From an uncultured Clostridia bacterium (lineage in GTDB: Bacteria > Bacillota > Clostridia > UBA1381): DNA of 5,991 bases. Positions 1 to 5,183 of this stretch are shown here, one piece after another. The notes under the pieces are model-generated. The model saw nothing but the letters and a program-made list of their open reading frames with translations, was not told where the DNA came from and ran no database searches. The number at the start of each line of letters is the position of its first letter. Position 1 is the stretch's first letter. Made by a program: the position numbers and the translations under genes. The stretch is taken from positions 1-5,991 of the forward strand of contig CAKSGP010000099.1 in the NCBI GenBank assembly GCA_934454745.1, given 5' to 3'.

Positions 1-446
1 GTACGCAATGAACTATCTGTTCCGGCTTTCAGCAATTTGTCAACACCATAAAACATCAGTGAATAAATTGCAACAATATATCCCGCCCACATTAAAATTC
101 TCAAAAGCCTTGAAACGTCTTCCTCCTCGACAAAATACAGATAAACAATATATGCGCAAAGAAAAGTACGAATTAACGTGCGCGTCATTGTTATCGTACT
201 ATCCGGTGATTTTGCCCATATCGCTGTCAAAAAAACGTAGACAATGAAGATAAAATTCAGGAAAACATAAGCATCCAAACGAAAAAAAATCTTATCGTTT
301 CGTTCTAACAACCCTAAAATATAAATTGCCAATGAAACCGCCAAAAAAGCATATTTACCCCATGCATATCCTTCAAAAAGTATAAATACAGCAAATAAAA
401 AAACTGCAAGAATATTTATAAGATTATGTAAAAACTTTTGTGTCAT
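1..446 (-). CDS. O-antigen polymerase/ligase-like membrane protein (Wzy-type), N-terminal part, cut by window edge
   Basis: An open frame starts at the ATG at 446-444 and runs off the left edge after 148 codons with no stop. The translation is strongly hydrophobic, with about five likely membrane segments near residues 10-28, 31-47, 60-78, 91-106 and 115-134. Short charged loops separate them and the N-terminus is basic (MTQKFLHN). The loop after the third segment reads IWAKSPDST, which resembles the tryptophan-Ser/Asp-Pro loop common in O-antigen ligase/polymerase-like proteins. Such proteins join lipid-linked repeat units at the outer face of the membrane. The ribosome site is weak (AAAGAG just before the ATG). 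The frame is open upstream to a TAA at 506-504, but no better start codon lies there. It is the last gene in view of the operon and follows a GT4 glycosyltransferase by about 150 bases. The catalytic periplasmic-type loop and C-terminus lie outside the window, so polymerase versus ligase cannot be decided. Confidence 0.8.
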   Translation of the reverse strand, partial: MTQKFLHNLINILAVFLFAVFILFEGYAWGKYAFLAVSLAIYILGLLERNDKIFFRLDAYVFLNFIFIVYVFLTAIWAKSPDSTITMTRTLIRTFLCAYIVYLYFVEEEDVSRLLRILMWAGYIVAIYSLMFYGVDKLLKAGTDSSLR

Positions 447-499
447 ACTCTTTAACCGTCCACCAACTTCTCTTTTTCTTCGATTACCAACCGTACAAA

Positions 500-595
500 T
501 TATTTACTAATACTTTCATCCTTTAAAAAACATTTTTCAAACAGATGCATCTCGCTTTCGTTATACATCGCTAACGCTATAATTTTTACCTTATT
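500..595 (-). pseudogene. Short remnant resembling the N-terminus of a family 2 glycosyltransferase
   Basis: Directly after the TAA of the upstream glycosyltransferase, and in the same frame, 31 sense codons stay open to a TAA at 502-500. They read as a beta-strand (KVKIIALA) followed by MYNESEMHLFEKC. The strand plus a Tyr-Asn-Glu turn and a following helix is the opening pattern of many GT-A family 2 enzymes (hydrophobic strand, then YNE/YNR). Nothing else of such a protein is present: the frame ends before any DxD motif. An ATG lies at 568-566 but has no good ribosome site. I read it as the stub of a deleted glycosyltransferase gene, although a chance match over so short a stretch is possible. 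Confidence 0.35.
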
Positions 596-1672
596 TTACG
601 ATTCTAAATAGTGCGCCCATTGGGGCATTATTGCATCATAGCGAAAATCTTCCGCCCTTTCTTTTTCGGCGACACTCATTCGCTCCCTCAAACAACTATC
701 TTGCAATAATTTTTCAAGAGCATCTGCCATTTTTTCAGTATCTCCAACTTGTACTAGTAAACCTTGGGTTTCATTTTCAATAACGGTTCGAGGACCTCCA
801 CATGGACAATCGGTTGAAACAACAGGCACTCCCACCGCCATCGCTTCAAGAAGGGCATTCGGCATTCCTTCATAATCAGAACTCAGAACAAATACTTTGG
901 CTTGACTCAACTTCACGTTCACATCTATTACACTTCCCGGCAAGAATACTCTGTTTTGTAGATTCAACTTTGTTATCAAATTTTGTAATCCTTTTCTCAA
1001 CGGACCATCTCCATATATATACAGGTTCTCATCGGGGTAAGAATCTGCAATTCTTGCAAAAGCTTTAATCAGTAGTTCATGATTTTTCTGTGGAAACAAC
1101 CTTCCAACAGAGACAATATCGTTAGCAACATCTGAATGCTCGGTTTTATAAAATACCTCTTTGACAGGATTTAATATAACTTTTGCTCGTTTTTTTACTC
1201 TATTAGGGAAATAAGCCTTCGCCTCTTCAGTTTGGAAAACACACCCATCCGCTAAGCAAAATATGATTTTCGCAAGAAATTTTTTAATTCCGGTCCCATA
1301 TTCTTTATACGGATCGTTCCGAACTGAAACCACCTTCTTGACTTTCATACCAAGCGTACCCAATAACATCCTAATATTGGGCGGCCCCATAAAAGACACC
1401 ACAACTTCTGCTCCGTTCTCTTTCAGCACTCTTCTTATTGCTTTTATTCTTTGCAGTTGCTTACTGAAAAAAAAACGAGGCTTATTTCCATTATGTATAA
1501 TGTACCTCTTAATTCCTTTCGGGAGAGAATACTCTTCATTCTCATTCAGCGATTCGTCATTTATCAAGCATACATCGTACCCATTGTCGTGAAAATAATT
1601 CACCAAGTTCGACATAACTCTGTTCGCACCACCCATTCCCATGGAATCAATATAAAAAGCTATTTTTTTCAT
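596..1672 (-). CDS. GT4-family glycosyltransferase (GT-B fold)
   Basis: This 358-residue protein has the normal length for a single GT4 enzyme. It transfers a sugar from a nucleotide donor to the growing lipid-linked repeat unit at the cytoplasmic face of the membrane; donor and acceptor cannot be read from sequence. The N-terminal Rossmann half opens with KKIAFYIDSMGMGGANRV, with the glycine loop at residues 12-16. The C-terminal half opens with VSVGRLFPQKNHELLIKAF (about 187-205), which is the donor-domain start. The E-x7-E nucleotide-sugar motif is at E268-E276 (SDYEGMPNALLEAMA), and DCPCGGPRTVIENETQGLLV (288-307) is a typical following segment. The pattern is like PglH-type and related alpha-glycosyltransferases. 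The start ATG is preceded by AGGG about 10 bases upstream, a modest ribosome site. It lies 70 bases after the acetyltransferase in the same operon. A run of nine T on the coding strand (1467-1475) encodes three Phe and could be slippage-prone. Confidence 0.93.
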   Translation of the reverse strand: MKKIAFYIDSMGMGGANRVMSNLVNYFHDNGYDVCLINDESLNENEEYSLPKGIKRYIIHNGNKPRFFFSKQLQRIKAIRRVLKENGAEVVVSFMGPPNIRMLLGTLGMKVKKVVSVRNDPYKEYGTGIKKFLAKIIFCLADGCVFQTEEAKAYFPNRVKKRAKVILNPVKEVFYKTEHSDVANDIVSVGRLFPQKNHELLIKAFARIADSYPDENLYIYGDGPLRKGLQNLITKLNLQNRVFLPGSVIDVNVKLSQAKVFVLSSDYEGMPNALLEAMAVGVPVVSTDCPCGGPRTVIENETQGLLVQVGDTEKMADALEKLLQDSCLRERMSVAEKERAEDFRYDAIMPQWAHYLES

Positions 1673-1675
1673 ATA

Positions 1676-1713
1676 TTGCCAACCCTATACATCTCTTATA
1701 AAACGATTGGCAA
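1676..1713 (-). repeat. Inverted repeat in front of the GT4 gene
   Basis: On the plus strand TTGCCAA (1676-1682) and TTGGCAA (1707-1713) are perfect 7-base inverted copies separated by 24 bases. In the transcript they could form a stem that covers the bases just upstream of the glycosyltransferase start and places its AGGG ribosome site in the loop. There is no following T-run, so it is not an intrinsic terminator. A pairing of this length can arise by chance in AT-rich DNA, and I give it little weight. Confidence 0.25.
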
Positions 1714-1742
1714 ACCAGATATTATAGCCATCGTCTCTCTTA

Positions 1743-2246
1743 TTATTCTGTCGTCTTGTTTGCCTTTAACAATTCTTTATGTTCTGCAATCTCATTACTG
1801 CTGAATCGATATTTTATAACCTTTGCCGGTACCCCTCCCACTATAGCGTAAGGCGGAACATCATTGATTACCAAACTTCCGGCAGCCACAACAGCGCCCT
1901 CACCTATTATAACACCCTTGAGTATTGTTGCATTTGCACCTATCCAATTATCTCCACAAATAGTAACAGATTTATCGTTTTGGGTTAATTTCATCTCATC
2001 CGTTATATCTGTCATATATTTACCCTTGATATCCACTCGATGGTCGCCGGTAATGATGGTAACATTCGGCCCAAACATGATATTTGAACCTACTGTAATT
2101 TTAGCGCGAGTTGTCATAAAACATCCATCGTCTCCGAAATGAACATTAGAACCAACTATCATATTCTTTATTCCTAAAAACCTGTTATTGATTCCAAATG
2201 TTACATTTTTGCCACATTCGCCGAAAGAGCATTTTGAACAGGCCAA
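1743..2246 (-). CDS. Left-handed beta-helix (hexapeptide repeat) O-acetyltransferase
   Basis: This is an acyltransferase of the maltose/galactoside acetyltransferase-like superfamily, expected to move acetyl from acetyl-CoA to a hydroxyl of a sugar in the repeat unit. Hexapeptide turns with aliphatic positions recur through residues 12-64 and again at 96-135 (for example CGDNWIGANATILKGVIIG). H69 in ITGDHRVD matches the position of the catalytic histidine in this family, in an otherwise typical IMFGPNVTIITGDHR segment. PPYAIVGGVPAKVIKYRF (131-148) is the characteristic C-terminal CoA-binding turn, followed by a short helix. The frame's only usable start is a TTG at 2246-2244 with no ribosome site; an in-frame TAA lies at 2279-2277. 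Family members usually carry a hydrophobic helix before the CGKNV segment. That helix is encoded just upstream in another frame (see 2201-2302), so the gene is probably frameshifted or wrongly called at the 5' end. The catalytic body is intact. Confidence 0.88.
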   Translation of the reverse strand: MACSKCSFGECGKNVTFGINNRFLGIKNMIVGSNVHFGDDGCFMTTRAKITVGSNIMFGPNVTIITGDHRVDIKGKYMTDITDEMKLTQNDKSVTICGDNWIGANATILKGVIIGEGAVVAAGSLVINDVPPYAIVGGVPAKVIKYRFSSNEIAEHKELLKANKTTE

Positions 2247-2302
2247 ACAACAATTCTGTTCAATAATGTAGCCACTTTATCAAAGAAATCATATAATGTC
2301 AT
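2201..2302 (-). other. Probable true N-terminus of the acetyltransferase, in a different frame
   Basis: An ATG at 2302-2300 lies about 10 bases after a strong AAAGGAG site. It opens a 33-codon frame beginning MTLYDFFDKVATLLNRIVVW, which looks like the amphipathic, membrane-hugging helix that often precedes the beta-helix in sugar acetyltransferases. The frame ends at TAA 2203-2201, while the acetyltransferase body is read one base back (-1). The two frames are both open only between 2276 and 2204, so a single-base loss or similar change there would split the gene. I see no classical X-XXY-YYZ slippery heptamer. A mutation or an assembly error is therefore more likely than programmed frameshifting. 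The alternative is a short leader peptide, but the ribosome site and helix character favour a split N-terminus. Confidence 0.5.
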
Positions 2303-2312
2303 TTATGCATTT

Positions 2313-2319
2313 CTCCTTT
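2313..2319 (-). promoter_or_regulatory. Strong ribosome binding site for ATG 2302
   Basis: The coding strand reads AAAGGAG, about 10 bases before the ATG at 2302-2300. A nearer ATG at 2310 is only two bases away from it and is followed at once by a stop codon, so 2302 is the likely start. This is the best Shine-Dalgarno match in the window. It argues that translation of the acetyltransferase was meant to begin here and not at the unsupported TTG at 2246. Confidence 0.6.
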
Positions 2320-2329
2320 GGCTTGTTGT

Positions 2330-2358
2330 ATAATTCTATATTTTTATTCAAAACGCAA
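2330..2358 (-). promoter_or_regulatory. Weak candidate promoter before the acetyltransferase
   Basis: On the minus strand TTGCGT (2358-2353) and AATTAT (2335-2330) are separated by 17 bases, which is a sigma-70-like spacing. The matches to consensus are partial (three of six and four of six). Such matches are frequent in AT-rich DNA, and the gene may simply be transcribed from upstream in the operon. Confidence 0.15.
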
Positions 2359-2529
2359 TTAGATGTATAGCATTCATTTACTTTCCGAAAGTTAAACTTC
2401 GCCATTTTCACATTTTTCGTCTTTTTCTTTACAGAACAGCAGAATCAACACACCAATATCTTGTGTAAATTTAATGACTTAGTTAATCGTGTTTAATAAT
2501 TGTTGCCCTCGTATAAATTTGCTATTTGT

Positions 2530-4758
2530 TTAATCTTTGTCTAATAAATCACTGTATATTTGAATAATCTTTGACAAAACTGTATTCTGAAGATAGAAAT
2601 TCCTAACTTTTTCTCTATTCCATTGAGACATTCTCTCCCTGACATTACGCGACTTCATGGATTCAAGCGCTGAGACAACATTGTCTATGCTACTTAACGG
2701 AACAATAACGCCGCCTTTGTTTTCCAACATGTCTAAGTTTGCACCAACGTCAGTCGCAACACACGGCAACCCTACAGCCATTGCCTCAAGTAACGCCATT
2801 GAAAAACCCTCAGTGTGGGAAAGGAATAAAAAGACATCAGCAAACCTTAAGGTCTCCATTACAGATTCATATCTTTGCGTACCTATCAAAATCACGTTAG
2901 ATGGAATATGAGTATTTTCTATTTCTAAAGCAACAGGTCCCACCAACTTAAATTTATACTGAGGAAATTTTTCAGCAACTTTAAATATATCAAAACACCC
3001 TTTCGATTTTTGCACATGTCCAACAAAAACGATATTTGAAATTGCATCATTAACCGTGTAATCATCCTTTAGAAAATTATCTTCAACAAAATTCGGGATT
3101 ACTTCCGAAACAACTCCGCAAGATTCTTTGACATAATTTTGCGACGAGGAGTTGAGAACAATTACCTTATCAACCTTTGTCACGATTTTTTTTAGAAAAA
3201 AATGGCCAACATTAGATTTAACTTGATCTGCAATATTGCAATGACATTGCAATACGATCGAAACTCCACGTTTTTTTGCAAAACAAGAACATAACCAATC
3301 TCTAATAATTCCAAACTTTGAACAGGATGTGTTTATATGAACTATTTCAGGTTTGAAAATCTTTAAACAACGCTTAAACTCACGTAGTATTTTTGAGGTT
3401 CGATAAATCTCGTCTCTTATATTTCTTTTACTGTTGATTTTTTTTCCTCTAGAACCTATTAAAGCGGTGTTTACGATTTTCAAGTCGATATTATTTCTCT
3501 GACAGTATGTTAGGTATTTTTTAGTCCACATTGCAATCCCCCCCTCAGGCGGGGGCAAAGGAGATAACAATAAAATCCTTTCTTTTTTGCATTTGGTTAA
3601 AGATTCGTTTAAATTTTTAAAGAATTTTTCGGGTCGGAAATTTTTTTCGTAAAAATTATAACCGTTCGCACCTAAAACCTCTTTGTTTTCGGTCGAAATG
3701 AATTTCAATATATTTTCTTTAAGTTGTTCGGCGTTTAACGCTTCGCCGCAAAAACCGCAATTCGCTTTCTCTATCACCCGAGCCGTTTCGCCGCCTATCG
3801 CGCCGATTATCGGCTTACACGCCGCCATATACCCTTGTACCTTTGCAGGCAAAGTCTGCGATACCACTCCGTTATCGCCCGTCACCATCATCGCGTCGGC
3901 TTTGGAATACATACGCGGCATTTCTTCGAGCGGCAAATGACCGTAGAATTTCACGTTCGTTAAACCCTGCGTTTCGGCGATACGTTTACAATTTTCAAGA
4001 TGCGTTCCGTCGCCAACTATATGAAAACGCAGATTTTTAACCCCTTTAAGCATGTCCGCCGCTTCGAGAATGGTCTCGACGCTTTGCGCCGCGCCTATAT
4101 TGCCCGCAAACATAAGGTCGATGTTTTCGTCCGTGGTCTTTTTGCAAGTTTCGGGCGAATAAACGCTTTCCGCATACTGCGGCAAATAGGTTATTTTCTC
4201 TTTATCGAAGCCGAACTCGCTCGCGAAATAGCCTTTAAAAGACTCGCTCGTAACAAGCAGTTCGTCCGCCGCCGCGTAAATTTTCTTCGATAACTTTTTG
4301 TAGTGGTTGTATATGAAACCGCCCTCTTTTATTCCGCCTGCGGTAAGGCTCTTAGGCCATAAATCGAGGCAATACAGGACGATTTTCGTTCCGTATTTCT
4401 TTTTGTACTTTATCGCCGCTTCAGCCATCATTATCGGCGAAAGTTCGTAGACGAAAACGACGTCGAAGTCCTTATCGAGTTTTTTAACGTACCGCTTCGA
4501 GTTTATCGTATAAGAATAATAGTTACGAACTCTGCGAATTACCCCCTTGCCGCGAGGAACGGTTTTTACTCTGTGTACTTTTACTCCGTTTCTCACTTCG
4601 TCGACTTTACCGCCTTCTTTCAGCCACGACTCGCGTTCGTAACTCGGTTCGCCGGCAAGAACAAAGACTTCGTGACCTTGTTTCACGAAGTTCTCCGCCA
4701 CGTCCGTTATTCTGAACGGATCGGGATAATAATGCTGGCAAACTATAAGTATCTTCAT
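2530..4758 (-). CDS. Tandem fusion of two GT4-type glycosyltransferases
   Basis: At 742 residues this is about twice the length of one GT4 enzyme and holds two complete GT-B units. Unit 1 (about 1-388) begins MKILIVCQHYYPDPFRITDV and resembles the WbuB/WcaI-like group. Its donor domain starts near residue 213 (IDLMFAGNIGAAQSVETI), and the nucleotide-binding segment is SQTLPAKVQGYMAACKPIIG (300-319). This segment lacks the classical second Glu, as I recall for related Firmicutes proteins. Unit 2 (about 393-742) restarts with a fresh N-terminus, RILLLSPLPPPEGGIAMW (394-411). It has a donor-domain start at IVFVGHVQKSKGCFDIF (576-592), and E650-E658 form an intact E-x7-E motif (TEGFSMALLEAMAVGLP). 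There is almost no linker. The two would add successive sugars to the lipid-linked repeat unit in the cytoplasm. The coding DNA of unit 1 is CpG-rich and that of unit 2 AT-rich, so the fusion looks recent. The ATG overlaps the TGA of the decayed frame upstream (ATGA) and has no strong ribosome site. Confidence 0.93.
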   Translation of the reverse strand: MKILIVCQHYYPDPFRITDVAENFVKQGHEVFVLAGEPSYERESWLKEGGKVDEVRNGVKVHRVKTVPRGKGVIRRVRNYYSYTINSKRYVKKLDKDFDVVFVYELSPIMMAEAAIKYKKKYGTKIVLYCLDLWPKSLTAGGIKEGGFIYNHYKKLSKKIYAAADELLVTSESFKGYFASEFGFDKEKITYLPQYAESVYSPETCKKTTDENIDLMFAGNIGAAQSVETILEAADMLKGVKNLRFHIVGDGTHLENCKRIAETQGLTNVKFYGHLPLEEMPRMYSKADAMMVTGDNGVVSQTLPAKVQGYMAACKPIIGAIGGETARVIEKANCGFCGEALNAEQLKENILKFISTENKEVLGANGYNFYEKNFRPEKFFKNLNESLTKCKKERILLLSPLPPPEGGIAMWTKKYLTYCQRNNIDLKIVNTALIGSRGKKINSKRNIRDEIYRTSKILREFKRCLKIFKPEIVHINTSCSKFGIIRDWLCSCFAKKRGVSIVLQCHCNIADQVKSNVGHFFLKKIVTKVDKVIVLNSSSQNYVKESCGVVSEVIPNFVEDNFLKDDYTVNDAISNIVFVGHVQKSKGCFDIFKVAEKFPQYKFKLVGPVALEIENTHIPSNVILIGTQRYESVMETLRFADVFLFLSHTEGFSMALLEAMAVGLPCVATDVGANLDMLENKGGVIVPLSSIDNVVSALESMKSRNVRERMSQWNREKVRNFYLQNTVLSKIIQIYSDLLDKD
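3538..3555 (-). repeat. G7 tract and short GC hairpin inside the fusion gene
   Basis: On the coding strand a C5 run (3555-3551), a six-base loop and a G7 run (3544-3538) encode the PPPEGG glycine loop that opens the second glycosyltransferase unit. The runs can pair as a compact hairpin. The G7 tract is a possible slippage site that would switch the second unit out of frame. The amino acids are those the fold needs, so part of the tract is explained by coding constraint. Confidence 0.4.
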
Positions 4759-5103
4759 CTGTCTTTTCGTAATTTCGTCGGTTTTTCCTGATTAAGGATA
4801 ACCGCCGCTTTCATATCGCGGAAATTCGGAGAAACACATTTCGTTATTTCAAATGCCGTTTCAAAATCCGAACTGTGCGAACTATCTCGTATTTACGGCG
4901 TATTCGCCGTCGTTAGGCTCGTAACCTTCCGAACCTTTCGGAATAATTATGCCGGATGCGGAAACGTCGCTTTCGTCGTCAAACGCTATCACGGAAATAC
5001 TTAGCCCCTTATCCTTTAACGCTCATATCAAAGGCACTCTGAAAATCATTGCGGTCGTTGAAGTGTCGCAAATCAATAAAATATTCTCTTTTTTCTGCTC
5101 CAT
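4755..5103 (-). pseudogene. Decayed gene, first part glycosyltransferase-like
   Basis: The frame begins at ATG 5103-5101, with GAGAGG some 11 bases upstream. It reads MEQKKENILLICDTSTTAMI, then FRVPLI, then an in-frame TGA (5025-5023), and resumes as ALKDKGLSISVIAFDDE. A beta-strand followed by FR-x2-LI, a helix and a second strand ending in Asp-Asp is the opening of a GT-B Rossmann domain. The same frame continues to a TAG at 4884-4882. Coding-like sequence then carries on in another frame (DFETAFEITKCVSPNFRDMK and beyond) to a TGA at 4757-4755, which overlaps the ATG of the next gene. The last two-thirds match no family I recognise. At about 117 codons it is far too short for a glycosyltransferase, so it is an internally deleted gene or two joined fragments. 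Its CpG-rich composition matches the first half of the next gene, and the 4-base stop/start overlap suggests the two were once a coupled operon pair. Confidence 0.6.
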
Positions 5104-5183
5104 TTCTGCCTATTCCTCTCAAAATGTAAAATGTAAACCACTCTCACAACGCGCCTATCACACTTAATTTTTTAATCGGTAAA

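Larger units (their letters stand above)
2289..2478 (-). other. Spacer between fused glycosyltransferase and acetyltransferase with two short overlapping frames
   Basis: About 230 bases (2303-2529) separate the two genes, and no terminator is obvious. Two short minus-strand frames lie here. One (2392-2478, 28 codons, no ATG) contains a hydrophobic stretch IGVLILLFC followed by a charged tail KEKDEKCENGEV, like the end of a membrane protein. The other (2289-2405, ATG at 2405, 38 residues) starts MAKFNFRKVNECYTSNC and runs into the acetyltransferase leader. Neither has a good ribosome site or a recognisable family. They may be debris of deleted genes or chance open frames in AT-rich DNA. Confidence 0.25.

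Noticed and set aside
8..247. Plus-strand open frame of 79 codons
   Set aside because: It lies opposite the hydrophobic membrane-protein frame, which has a far more protein-like composition. It is a shadow frame.
2200..2280. Programmed -1 frameshifting to join the two acetyltransferase frames
   Set aside because: No canonical slippery heptamer or clear downstream structure is visible in the overlap, so a mutation or sequence error is the simpler explanation.
2461..2529. Terminator after the fusion gene
   Set aside because: Only AT-rich near-palindromes are present, with no GC stem followed by a T-run.
5023..5025. In-frame TGA in the decayed gene as a recoded codon (selenocysteine or alternative code)
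   Set aside because: The same reading is also broken by a frameshift and a TAG, the other genes use TGG for Trp and end at normal stops, and there is no sign of a recoding hairpin. Decay explains it better.
5121..5134. Tandem AAAATGT x2 repeat on the plus strand
   Set aside because: Only two 7-base copies in AT-rich spacer, with no link to a regulatory site.
4949..5167. Plus-strand open frame of 72 codons in the spacer
   Set aside because: It has no ribosome site, is low-complexity and Ser-rich, and lies opposite the decayed minus-strand gene whose translation looks like a Rossmann start.
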